From Zobellella endophytica (lineage in GTDB: Bacteria; Pseudomonadota; Gammaproteobacteria; Enterobacterales; Aeromonadaceae): DNA of 64,000 bases. The DNA lies in NCBI RefSeq assembly GCF_003012775.1, contig NZ_PXYG01000008.1, positions 62,001 to 126,000 on the forward strand. Direction: 5' to 3'. Positions 8,439 to 16,545 of this stretch are shown here, piece after piece. Below the pieces are notes generated by a model. It saw only the letters and a list, made by a program, of their open reading frames with translations, had not been told where the DNA came from and ran no database searches. The translations under genes and the position numbers were made by a program. The number at the start of each line of letters is the position of its first letter. Positions within the stretch are counted from its first letter, which is position 1.

Positions 8439-8465
8439 GTTAGAGTGCTGTTAACTTAATGTTAA
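8439..8465 (+). promoter_or_regulatory. Triple direct repeat, candidate GlxA/AraC-type operator (site 2)
   Basis: GTTAG-N6-GTTAA-N6-GTTAA has the same 11-bp period and the same core as 2409-2435. It ends about 61 bp before the importer operon start and so links this operon to the regulator at 2494-3498. The last two units also read as a GTTAAC-TTAAT-GTTAAC palindrome. Confidence 0.5.
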
Positions 8466-8526
8466 CCCTGCCGCTGCGGCAGCCGTCCGATGGCATGGAC
8501 ATGCCGGAAATGATCAGGAGGTGGTT

Positions 8527-9180
8527 TTGGACGTTCTCGCGTTTTTCCTGGACAACTGGGGGCAGGTGCTGCGCCTGACCCTGGAGCATCTTTCCCTGGT
8601 GGGGGTGGCGGTGGGCCTGGCGATCCTCACCGGCGTGCCGATCGGTATCGCCATCACCCAGAACGAGAAGGTGGCGAGCGCCGTGCTCTACATCGCTTCC
8701 ATCATCATCACCATACCGTCCATCGCCCTGTTCGGCATCATGATCCCCATCCTCTCGGTGATCGGCCAGGGCATCGGCTACCTGCCGGCGGTGATCGCGG
8801 TGCTGCTCTATTCCCAGTTGCCGATCATCCGCAATACCTATACCGCCATCAACAACGTCAGCCCCGCCCTCCGCGAGGCGGCCCGGGGCATCGGTATGAG
8901 TCCGCTACAGCGGCTGCGGATGGTGGAAATCCCCCTGGCCATTCCCGTCATCATGGCCGGGGTGCGCACCGCCGTGGTGATGAACATCGGGGTCATGGCC
9001 ATCGCCGCCTACATCGGGGCCGGCGGCCTGGGCACCTTTATCAGCCGCGGCATCTCCCAGAGCGATCACCGCCAGTTGATCGTCGGTGCCATCGCGGTCA
9101 GCGTGCTGGCCATCATCGCCGACTACCTGCTGCTGTGGGCGCAGAAGAAACTCACCCCCAAGGGCCTGAGCCGGGCCTGA
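8527..9180 (+). CDS. ABC importer permease, OpuCB/OsmW-type (quaternary amine family)
   Basis: About 217 residues with roughly five to six membrane segments and the binding-protein-dependent transport signature NVSPALREAARGIGMSPLQRLRMVEIPLA (the EAA loop that docks on the ATPase). This is the OpuBB/OpuCB family, which imports glycine betaine, choline, carnitine and related compounds. AGGAGG at 8516-8521 abuts the GTG at 8521, so the TTG at 8527 (5 nt spacing) is the more likely start. First gene of a permease-ATPase-permease-binding protein operon. Confidence 0.85.
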   Translation: MDVLAFFLDNWGQVLRLTLEHLSLVGVAVGLAILTGVPIGIAITQNEKVASAVLYIASIIITIPSIALFGIMIPILSVIGQGIGYLPAVIAVLLYSQLPIIRNTYTAINNVSPALREAARGIGMSPLQRLRMVEIPLAIPVIMAGVRTAVVMNIGVMAIAAYIGAGGLGTFISRGISQSDHRQLIVGAIAVSVLAIIADYLLLWAQKKLTPKGLSRA

Positions 9181-9217
9181 CTGGGCCGGCCCTCGTTGCC
9201 GAAGAAGAGATGACATC

Positions 9218-10399
9218 ATGATCAAGATCGACAACCTCACCAAGATATTCGAGACCGCCAACGGTGCCGTCTCCGCCGCCGACCATATCAGCATGGAGGT
9301 GCCGAAGGGGGAAATCTGCGTCCTGCTCGGCCCCTCCGGCTGCGGCAAGACCACCACCCTCAAGATGATCAACCGCATCATCGCCCCCACCTCGGGGCGG
9401 GTGTTCATCAACGGTGAGGACACCACCGGCCTGGACACCGTGACCCTGAGGCGCAACATCGGCTACGTCATCCAGCAGATCGGCCTGTTCCCCAACATGA
9501 CCATAGCGGAAAACATCGCCGTGGTGCCCAAGCTGCTGGGCTGGAAGCCCGAGGCCTACCAGCGCCGGGCCAAGGAGCTGCTGGAGATGGTGGCGCTGGA
9601 TCCGGGCGTCTTCCTCCGGCGCTACCCGGGCGAGCTGTCCGGCGGCCAGCAGCAGCGGGTCGGCGTGGCCCGCGCCCTGGCGGCGGATCCGCCGGTGATG
9701 CTGATGGACGAGCCCTTCGGCGCCATCGATCCCATCAACCGGGAGGTGATCCAGGATGAGTTCCTGAAGATGCAGCAGGAGCTCAACAAGACCATCATGT
9801 TCGTCAGCCACGACATCGACGAGGCGGTGAAGATGGCCAACCGTATCGCCATCTTCCGGGGCGGCAAGCTGGTGCAGTACGACACCCCGGACGATCTGCT
9901 GGCCCACCCCAAGGACGACTTCGTCGAGAGTTTCGTCGGCGACGACCGGGCCCTGAAGCGGCTGCGGCTGGTGAAGGTGGATCAGGTGCTGGTGACCGAC
10001 ACTCCCAGGGTCAAGGCCCGGGACTCGCTGCAGCAGGCGCTGCGGCTGATGGAGGAGCACGGCTACAGCGACGCCATCGTCATGGTCAACGACGCCGGTC
10101 AGCCCGTCGGCTATGTGCCCAAGGGCATCGCCGGCACCGTCAAGGGCTACTGCGGCGACCACTATGTGGGGCTCAAGGGCACCGCCGGCATCCGGGACGA
10201 CCTGCGCAAGGTGGCGTCGATGATGTTCACCCACGACACCACCTGGCTGCCCTGCGTGGACGAGCAGGGCGTCTATGTGGGCGACGTGACCCAGCGCGGC
10301 GTGACCCATTACCTGAGCGCGACCTACAAGCCCGGACGCGCCGGCGGGAGCCGCGGGGCCGACCAGGACATGGTGTGCAACCTGCGGAGCGTATTATGA
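9218..10399 (+). CDS. ABC importer ATPase, OpuCA/ProV-type with C-terminal CBS region
   Basis: 393 residues. The nucleotide-binding domain shows Walker A GPSGCGKTT, signature [15 protein letters not shown], Walker B VMLMDEPFGAID and the switch His in FVSHDID. From about residue 265 the chain continues into a CBS-domain-like region (the RVKARDSLQQALRLMEEHGY segment), typical of OpuA/OpuC ATPases that sense ionic strength or nucleotides. The gene overlaps the next permease by four bases (ATGA at 10396-10399), indicating translational coupling. Confidence 0.92.
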   Translation: MIKIDNLTKIFETANGAVSAADHISMEVPKGEICVLLGPSGCGKTTTLKMINRIIAPTSGRVFINGEDTTGLDTVTLRRNIGYVIQQIGLFPNMTIAENIAVVPKLLGWKPEAYQRRAKELLEMVALDPGVFLRRYPGELSGGQQQRVGVARALAADPPVMLMDEPFGAIDPINREVIQDEFLKMQQELNKTIMFVSHDIDEAVKMANRIAIFRGGKLVQYDTPDDLLAHPKDDFVESFVGDDRALKRLRLVKVDQVLVTDTPRVKARDSLQQALRLMEEHGYSDAIVMVNDAGQPVGYVPKGIAGTVKGYCGDHYVGLKGTAGIRDDLRKVASMMFTHDTTWLPCVDEQGVYVGDVTQRGVTHYLSATYKPGRAGGSRGADQDMVCNLRSVL

Positions 10400-11136
10400 G
10401 CAAATGGTCTGTCACCCGCATCCTGCTGCTGGCGCTGCTGGCGGCCATGTTCCTGCTGGGTGCCGTCACCGGGGGCAAGGGGTTTATCGACGAGCTGCTG
10501 TACTACCAGGACGATATCCTGTTCCTGACCGGGCAGCACCTGGAGCTGACCCTGATCTCCGGCGGCATCGCCATCCTTATCGCCCTGCCGCTGGGGGTCT
10601 GGCTCAGCCGGCCGGCCATGCGCCGTCACGCCGAGGGGATGATGCAGCTGCTCAACGTGGGCACCACCATTCCCACCCTGGCGATACTGGCGCTGGCGAT
10701 GAGTTTTCTCGGCATCGGCATGGTGCCGGCGGTGTTCGGCCTGACCATCGCCACCCTGCTGCCGATAGTGCGCAACACCTATACCGGCCTGCTGGAAGTG
10801 CCGGCCCACCTGAAGGAGGCCGCGGCCGGCATCGGCATGACGCCGGGGCAGATGCTGTTGCGGGTGGAGCTGCCCAACGCCCTCTACGTGATCTTCGCCG
10901 GCATCCGTACCGCCCTGGCGGTGAACGTCGGCACGGTGCCGCTGGCTTTTCTGATCGGCGGGGGCGGGCTGGGCGAGCTGATCTTTACCGGCATCGACCT
11001 GAACGAACCCATGATGATGCTGGCCGGCGCCATTCCCACCTCGCTGCTGGCGATACTGGTGGACATGGCGGTGGCTGCCCTGGCCTTTGTCTTTGTACCT
11101 AAGGGTGTCAATCCGCTGCGCCTGCGCACGGCCTGA
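10396..11136 (+). CDS. ABC importer second permease, OpuCD/OsmY-type
   Basis: 246 residues starting at an ATG that overlaps the ATPase stop codon; GGAG lies 7 nt upstream. It has an N-terminal hydrophobic segment followed by the same core fold and EAA loop as the first permease (LLEVPAHLKEAAAGIGMTPGQML). Together the two permeases form the heterodimeric channel expected for OpuB/OpuC-type systems. Longer in-frame starts would begin inside the ATPase gene and are not preferred. Confidence 0.88.
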   Translation: MSKWSVTRILLLALLAAMFLLGAVTGGKGFIDELLYYQDDILFLTGQHLELTLISGGIAILIALPLGVWLSRPAMRRHAEGMMQLLNVGTTIPTLAILALAMSFLGIGMVPAVFGLTIATLLPIVRNTYTGLLEVPAHLKEAAAGIGMTPGQMLLRVELPNALYVIFAGIRTALAVNVGTVPLAFLIGGGGLGELIFTGIDLNEPMMMLAGAIPTSLLAILVDMAVAALAFVFVPKGVNPLRLRTA

Positions 11137-11176
11137 CTTTTGGAAAACTGAAAAGGAAATCGAGAGGAAATACCTT

Positions 11177-12064
11177 ATGTTGAAACATCTTCGTCACTGC
11201 CTGCTGGGGGCGCTGGCCCTGGGCCTGTCCACCACCACCGCCCTGGCCAACCAGGTGGTGGTAGGGGGCAAGAACTTCACCGAACAGCAGTTGCTGACCT
11301 CCATCACTGCCCAGTATCTCGAGGCCAAGGGCTACGGCGTGCGGGAGCGGGCCGGCATGGGCAGTTCGGTGCTGCGTTCCGCCCAGGAAAACGGCCAGGT
11401 GGACCTGTACTGGGAATACACCGGCACCTCGCTCATCACCTACAACAAGGTGGAAGAGCGGCTGAGCCCGGAAGAGACCTACAACAGGGTCAAGGCGCTG
11501 GACGCCGATATCGGCCTGGTCTGGCTCAATCCTTCCAAGGCCAACAACACCTATGCCCTGGCGATGCGCCGGGCGGACGCCGAGCAGCGGGGCATCGGCT
11601 CCCTGTCCGAGCTGGCGGCGGCCATCAATAACGGAGAGGATCTGCGTCTGGCGGTCAACGCCGAGTGGTACGCCCGGCCCGACGGCCTGCGTCCCCTGCA
11701 GGAAGAATACGGCTTCGAGTTCGCGCGCCGTGACGTCAAGCGCATGGACACCGGCCTGACCTACGTGGCCCTGAAGGAAGGCCAGGTGGACGTGGCCCTG
11801 GTGTTCGCCACCGACGGCCGTATCCCGGCCTTCGACTTCGTGGTGCTGGAAGACGATCGTCACTACTTCCCGGCCTACGCCCTGACCCCGGTGGTGCGGC
11901 AGGAAACCCTGGCGGCCAACCCGGAACTGGCGGATCAGCTCAACCGGCTGTCCGCCCAGCTGGATGATCAGGTGATGGCCGGGCTGAATGCCAGGGTCGA
12001 TGTGGAGCGGGTCGCCATCGAGGCGGTGGCCGAGCAGTTCCTGAAGGAACGGGATCTTCTCTGA
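11177..12064 (+). CDS. Periplasmic substrate-binding protein, OpuCC/OsmX-type
   Basis: 295 residues with a signal peptide (CLLGALALGLSTTTALA, cleavage after ALA near residue 24), then VVVGGKNFTEQQLL, the standard start of the OpuAC/OpuBC family. Conserved features include ENGQVDLYWEYTGT and the ligand-cage-bearing middle region (YARPDG, DTGLTYVALKEGQVDVALVFATDGRI). GAGAGG lies upstream of the ATG. Family members bind betaines, choline, carnitine or related quaternary amines. The ligand here is not determined, but the catabolic neighbours suggest a nutrient rather than only an osmolyte. Confidence 0.88.
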   Translation: MLKHLRHCLLGALALGLSTTTALANQVVVGGKNFTEQQLLTSITAQYLEAKGYGVRERAGMGSSVLRSAQENGQVDLYWEYTGTSLITYNKVEERLSPEETYNRVKALDADIGLVWLNPSKANNTYALAMRRADAEQRGIGSLSELAAAINNGEDLRLAVNAEWYARPDGLRPLQEEYGFEFARRDVKRMDTGLTYVALKEGQVDVALVFATDGRIPAFDFVVLEDDRHYFPAYALTPVVRQETLAANPELADQLNRLSAQLDDQVMAGLNARVDVERVAIEAVAEQFLKERDLL

Positions 12065-12141
12065 ATCCGGGAGACTGCTTACAAAGCTTCGGGCTTACCT
12101 ACACAGGCAACGCCCATGCCAAGCAGGCGGACAAAGGGAAC

Positions 12142-12208
12142 GGCTCCGCCGACCCTCCGCGCCAGGGAGGGCGCGGCGGAGCCTCCATGGATGGATTCAC
12201 GGCGTGTC
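12142..12208. repeat. Partial copy of the MITE-like element (hairpin module)
   Basis: The hairpin GGCTCCGCC...GGCGGAGCC (12142-12184) shares about 35 nearly identical bases with the GC-rich hairpin in element copy A (16303-16541), followed by the shared CACGGCGTGTC (12198-12208). It fills most of the 244-bp gap between the binding protein and the nitrilase. No other feature is seen in that gap. Confidence 0.5.
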
Positions 12209-12308
12209 GGCGGAGTTGGCCCTTTGGCCGACGTATACGGTCATGGACACGACTTTGTCACCAAACTGACGGCATCGGGACATCCGCCTCTGTGCCGGGA
12301 GTAACATC

Positions 12309-13142
12309 ATGAAAGACGACAACCTCAGGGTCGCGGTGGCGCAAATCAACCCCGGCCTGCTGCAGATTGACGACAACCTGGCCCTGCACGCCGACTATAT
12401 CGGCCGGGCCCGCCGCCGGGGCGCCGAGTTGCTGCTCTTCCCCGAGCTGTCCCTGACCGGCTACCAGCTGGGGCGGGACACGCCGGCGGCGGCGATGGCG
12501 GCGGACGACCCCCGGCTGCGGGAGCTGGCCGGCCAGGCGCCGGAGCTGCTGGTGGTGGCGGGCTTCGTGGAAGAAGCCGGCCCGGGGGAATACTACAACG
12601 CCGCCGCCTACCTGCAAGGCGGCCGGGTGGTGGCGGTGCACCGCAAGCTCAACCTGCCGACCTATGGCGGCCTGGAAGAAGGCAAGTGGTTCCATCGCGG
12701 CGACAGTATTCCGCTGGCCGAGTGCAAGCCCGGCTGGCGGGCGGTAACCCAGATCTGCGCCGACATGTGGAACCCGGCCCTGGTGCACTGTGCCATGCTG
12801 CGCCGGCCCGAGCTGCTGCTGAGCCCGATCAACTCGGCCTCGGCCATCGTCAGCGACGAGTTTTCCAACGAGCGCAACTGGCTGACCAACGTGACCTTCT
12901 ACGCCATGCTCTACGGCATGCCGGTGCTGATGGCCAACCGTTACGGCGCAGAGCGGGACGCCTGGTTCTGGGGCGGCAGCCGCATCCTGGGACCCCGGGG
13001 CGAGGTGCTGGCCCAGGCGGACGACCAGGAATGCCTGATCGACGCCGTGCTGGCACGGGACGCCATCGCCCGGGCACGCTTCGACCATCCGGCCATCCGC
13101 GACGCGGACAGCCCGCTGATCCGCAAGCTGCTGGAAGGCTGA
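12309..13142 (+). CDS. Nitrilase-superfamily carbon-nitrogen hydrolase
   Basis: 277 residues with the Glu-Lys-Cys triad of the family: E in LLLFPELSLTGYQLG (near 45), K in HRKLNLPTYGGLEEGKWF (near 115) and C in TQICADMWNPALVHC (near 152). Members hydrolyse amides, carbamoyl groups or nitriles. The gene follows the importer by 244 bp and precedes the MmgE/PrpD gene by 51 bp, and probably acts on the imported compound or a derivative. Glutaminase-type NAD synthetase domains are in the same fold family, but no synthetase domain is present. Amidase is more likely than true nitrilase; the substrate is unknown. Confidence 0.85.
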   Translation: MKDDNLRVAVAQINPGLLQIDDNLALHADYIGRARRRGAELLLFPELSLTGYQLGRDTPAAAMAADDPRLRELAGQAPELLVVAGFVEEAGPGEYYNAAAYLQGGRVVAVHRKLNLPTYGGLEEGKWFHRGDSIPLAECKPGWRAVTQICADMWNPALVHCAMLRRPELLLSPINSASAIVSDEFSNERNWLTNVTFYAMLYGMPVLMANRYGAERDAWFWGGSRILGPRGEVLAQADDQECLIDAVLARDAIARARFDHPAIRDADSPLIRKLLEG

Positions 13143-13193
13143 GCAGATACTCGGGGGCCGAGCCCCTGTCCGGCGTCAATAAGGGACAACCCG

Positions 13194-14537
13194 ATGAAAC
13201 CCATCGTTGATTTTATCCATGAACTGAAATTCGACATGCTGCCGGCCGAGGTGGTCGAACAGGCCAGCCTCTGCCTGCTCGACCTGACCGGGGTGGCCCT
13301 GGCCGGGCGGGGGACCCGGTTGGGCCGGATCATGGGTGACTTTGTTTGCTGTCAGTATCCCGGCGAGGTGCCGCTGCTGTTCGACGGGCGCCGGGCCAGC
13401 GCCTGCGGGGCCGCCCTGTACGGGGCGACGCTGATCGACAGTATCGACGCCCACGACGGCCAGGTGCTGACCAAGGGCCATGTGGGGGTGGCGATCCTGC
13501 CCGGGCTGCTGGCGCTGGCTCGGGAGCGGGAGCTCAGCGGCGCCGAGCTGCTGACCTGCCTGGTGGTGGGCTACGAAATCGCCACCCGGGCCGGTATCGC
13601 CCTGCATGCCAGTGCCGCCGATTATCACACCTCGGGGGCCTGGAACTGTCTCGGCGTGGCGGCAGTGGCGGCCCGGCTGCTCCGGCTGGATGCGGCCCAA
13701 ACTGCAGAGGCACTGGGGACGGCCGAATTCCATGGGCCCCGCAGCCAGATGATGCGTTGCATCGATCACCCGACCATGCTCAAGGACGGCTCCGGCTGGG
13801 GGGCGCTGGCCGGGGTCAGTGCCGCCCTGCTGGCCCGTGCCGGTTTTACCGGGGCGCCGGCGCTGACCCTGAGTGACGCGACACTGGCGCCGATATGGGC
13901 GGATCTGGGACGACGCTGGTATCTGCTGGAGCAGTATTTCAAACCCTATCCGGTGTGCCGCTGGGCCCAGCCGGCGGTGGAAGCGGTACGTCAGTTGCGC
14001 CGGGCGCCGGGGTTTACTCTCGGGGCTATCCGGGAGATCCATATCCACAGCTTCCATGAAGCGACCCGGCTGCATACCCGGCATCCGACCACCACCGAGC
14101 AGGCCCAGTACAGCCTGCCCTTTGCCGTGTCTTCGGCCCTGCTCGACGACGGTCTTTCGGTACAGGCCATCGCCGAGACCGGCGCCGGTCTGCGCAACCC
14201 CTTGCGTCGGTGGCTGAGCGAGCGGGTTTTCTGTCATGAAGAGGCCGGCTACAACCGCCTGTTTCCGGCCGAACGCTGGGCCCATGCCCGCATCCTGTTC
14301 GAGGACGGCAGCGCGCTGACATCGGCCGCCGCCGTCGCCCGGGGCAATCCCGAAAACCCGTTGGAGCGGGAGGAACTGCTGGGCAAGTTTGACCTTCTGG
14401 CCGCTCCCTGGCTGTCCGATACGCATCGGCTTGGGCTCAGGCGGCAGATACTGCAGCTGGCGGAACTGGATAACGCCGGGCTGGCCGGGTTGCTGGACGA
14501 CTTGTCCCGTTCGGCGTGTGGCCACGAGGGGGAATGA
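13194..14537 (+). CDS. MmgE/PrpD family protein
   Basis: 447 residues with the two-domain layout of MmgE/PrpD: an all-helical N-terminal domain containing IDSIDAHDGQVLTKGHVG (active-site Asp/His/Lys region near 85) and VVGYEIATRAG, then KDGSGWGALAG and EQYFKPYPVCRWAQPAVEA. PrpD is 2-methylcitrate dehydratase, and other members act as cis-aconitate decarboxylase or on diverse hydroxy-polyacids. No methylcitrate genes accompany it here, so the role is probably dehydration or isomerisation in the local catabolic route. The stop codon is 2 bp from the convergent kinase gene. Confidence 0.85.
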   Translation: MKPIVDFIHELKFDMLPAEVVEQASLCLLDLTGVALAGRGTRLGRIMGDFVCCQYPGEVPLLFDGRRASACGAALYGATLIDSIDAHDGQVLTKGHVGVAILPGLLALARERELSGAELLTCLVVGYEIATRAGIALHASAADYHTSGAWNCLGVAAVAARLLRLDAAQTAEALGTAEFHGPRSQMMRCIDHPTMLKDGSGWGALAGVSAALLARAGFTGAPALTLSDATLAPIWADLGRRWYLLEQYFKPYPVCRWAQPAVEAVRQLRRAPGFTLGAIREIHIHSFHEATRLHTRHPTTTEQAQYSLPFAVSSALLDDGLSVQAIAETGAGLRNPLRRWLSERVFCHEEAGYNRLFPAERWAHARILFEDGSALTSAAAVARGNPENPLEREELLGKFDLLAAPWLSDTHRLGLRRQILQLAELDNAGLAGLLDDLSRSACGHEGE

Positions 14538-14539
14538 AC

Positions 14540-16267
14540 TCAGTCCCGGGCCAGCAGCAGCGCCAGCAGCAGGATATTGCCGAGCAACAGCAGCAGTGAC
14601 AGCACCCGCCAGAAGGCGAGCGGGTGGCGCTCCACCAGCGGCAGCTGTTCCTCGCGCAGGAAGGCCGGGTTGGGTTTCCGCAGATCGGCCTCCAGCTCCG
14701 ACAGCGCCTCGTAGCGCTGCGCCGGATCGAGGGCCGCCGCCTTGCCGATGGCCTTGTCGACCCAGTGCGGCAGTTGCGGCTGGTAGTGGCGCAGGCTGCG
14801 GTAACGCAGCCGGTTGAGCTGACCCCGGCCGCTGGCGGCGGCCAGCCGCTCGCCGTAGGGCAACTGGCCGCTGAGCAGTTGGTAGAGGATGCAGCCCAGG
14901 GCGAACTGATCCGAGCGAGGGCCGACCCGGGTGCCGAGCAGGTATTCGGGGGCGGTGTACTGTTTGGTGCCGAGCAGGGTCTTGCGCTCCAGCGGGGTGG
15001 CGATATCGGCGATGCCGGCGATGCGGGCGGAGCCGAAGTCGATGATCTTGAGCAGGCCGTCGTCGCTGACCAGGATGTTGCCGGGCTTGAGATCCTGGTG
15101 CAGCATGTCCAGCCGGTGAAAGGCGCGCAGCCCCGCAATCAGTTGGGGCAGCAGCCGGCGCACCTCGCCCAGGGGCAGCGGGCCGTCGTCGTCCAGCTTT
15201 TGCTCCAGGGTGCGCCCCTCCAGGTATTCCAGCACATAGTAGAGAAAATGCCGGGGCCGTTGCTGCTCGATCACCCGCACCACATGGGGGCTGCTGATGC
15301 GCCGGCCCACCCACTCCTCCAGCTGGAACCGCTCCAGGTAGGCGGGATCGTCCTCGAAGTTGACCGAGGGGGTCTTGAGCACCACCTTGTCGCCGCTGTC
15401 GGTGTCCACCGCCAGATAGAGCTGGCTGGTGGAGCTGGCGTGCAGCTCGCGCAGGATGCGGTAGCCGTCGAGCACCATGCCCTGTTCCAGTTCCGGCGGA
15501 AAGGGCAGGGCGGTGAGCCGGGCCACCACTTCGTCCACCTCCGGCCGGGGCAATTGGTCAATCTGCAGGATCTGGCAGCTGATATTGTCGTCGCTGCCGC
15601 CGGCCAGGGCCGCCTCGCAGATGGCGGTGGCGCAGGCGTCCGGATCCGGGTACTGGCGCAGCAGCCGCCGGATCTCGCCGTCGGACACGAACTCGTAGAC
15701 GCCGTCGGTCAGCAGCAGGAAGCGGTCGCCGGCTTCCGCCGGCAGTGACTTGTAGTCGATCTCCAGGCCGTAGTCGATGCCGAGCGCCCGGCCCAGGTAT
15801 TCCCGCTGTTTGCCGAGGCGGACACGGTGATCCTGGGTCAGGGGCTCGAGTTCATCGTTGCGCCACAGGTAAATGCGGCTGTCGCCGACGTGGAACAGGT
15901 GGGCGGTGGTGGACTTGAGCACCAGGGCGGAAAAGGTGGTGGCGGCGGAGCGGGATTCGCTCAGGAACTGGCTGCCCTGGCTGCACAGCCAGAGGTTGAT
16001 GGCGGTGAGCACCTTGGCGCCGGACTGCTTGACCGACCAGCTGTCCGGGGTGCTGAAGTAGTCGGAGAGAAAGCCGCGCACCGCCGACTGGCTGGCGAGG
16101 GCGGCCTGGTCGCTGCTACTGATGCCGTCGGCCAGCACGCAGGCCAGGCCCTTGGCGTCGAGCAGCAGCGGATTGTCGGGAACATAAAAGCCCAGGGCAT
16201 CCTGGTTTTCGGCTTTGCGCCCGGCCAGCGAGTGCTGGCCGCAGCGGACATGGAGGCTGGTGGTCAA
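14540..16267 (-). CDS. PP2C phosphatase-Ser/Thr kinase fusion, tail-anchored
   Basis: About 575 residues. The N-terminal ~235 form a PP2C phosphatase (RKAENQDALGFY, VLADGISSSDQ, HVGDSRIYLW, LLLTDGVYEF, GGSDDNIS). Residues ~265-530 are a Hanks-type kinase (VVLK lysine; catalytic loop LHQDLKPGN; DFG in IIDFGSA; GTKQYTAPEY). A C-terminal hydrophobic helix (SLLLLLGNILLLALLLA) suggests membrane anchoring with a cytosolic catalytic part. HRD is HQD, so it is a non-RD kinase. The TTG at 16267 is chosen: AAGGA is 7 nt upstream, and the longer frame enters the repeat element. Pseudomonas places such a kinase between nirB and nasA, and here it lies next to nasA. A role in nitrate assimilation is an inference. 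Confidence 0.85.
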   Translation of the reverse strand: MTTSLHVRCGQHSLAGRKAENQDALGFYVPDNPLLLDAKGLACVLADGISSSDQAALASQSAVRGFLSDYFSTPDSWSVKQSGAKVLTAINLWLCSQGSQFLSESRSAATTFSALVLKSTTAHLFHVGDSRIYLWRNDELEPLTQDHRVRLGKQREYLGRALGIDYGLEIDYKSLPAEAGDRFLLLTDGVYEFVSDGEIRRLLRQYPDPDACATAICEAALAGGSDDNISCQILQIDQLPRPEVDEVVARLTALPFPPELEQGMVLDGYRILRELHASSTSQLYLAVDTDSGDKVVLKTPSVNFEDDPAYLERFQLEEWVGRRISSPHVVRVIEQQRPRHFLYYVLEYLEGRTLEQKLDDDGPLPLGEVRRLLPQLIAGLRAFHRLDMLHQDLKPGNILVSDDGLLKIIDFGSARIAGIADIATPLERKTLLGTKQYTAPEYLLGTRVGPRSDQFALGCILYQLLSGQLPYGERLAAASGRGQLNRLRYRSLRHYQPQLPHWVDKAIGKAAALDPAQRYEALSELEADLRKPNPAFLREEQLPLVERHPLAFWRVLSLLLLLGNILLLALLLARD

Positions 16268-16302
16268 AGGCGGTCCTTGGCTGTGTGGCTGGGCGGAGTC
16301 CT

Positions 16303-16541
16303 GAATAGCCGATCCTGATAGTGCTACATCGACTGGGCCCCGCACGCAGACACGCCGTGTAAGGTATGACACTCACGGTTTCGACCTGCTGCGAACATTC
16401 ACTGGATGTTCGGTCAGGCCGAAACCGCTCGTCACGGAGAGCAAGCTCGCCCCCAGGAGGCTCCGCCGCGCCATCCCTGGCGCGGAGGGTCTGCTTAGCG
16501 GAACCCAGTCGCTGCCGGTAGTGATCTACTATTCGGAACAG
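16303..16541 (-). repeat. MITE-like repeat element, copy A
   Basis: On the minus strand this ~239-bp segment matches 40855-41057 almost base for base, except for an extra ~21-bp hairpin half (GGCGCGGCGGAGCCTCC) missing from copy B. The ends form imperfect inverted repeats: ATAGT near each terminus, then CGACTGGG about 20-30 bp inward. Inside are a GAACAT...ATGTTC palindrome and a GGCGAGC/GCTC hairpin. It occupies nearly the whole gap between nasA and the kinase. There is no transposase. Confidence 0.75.
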
Positions 16542-16545
16542 TTAT

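Noticed and set aside
13176-15314. 712-codon minus-strand frame over the PrpD and kinase genes
   Set aside because: It spans two real genes in other frames and has no motifs of its own.
16268-16372. N-terminal extension of the kinase-phosphatase frame
   Set aside because: It runs into the MITE-like repeat; the TTG at 16267 has a good ribosome binding site and fits the PP2C domain start.
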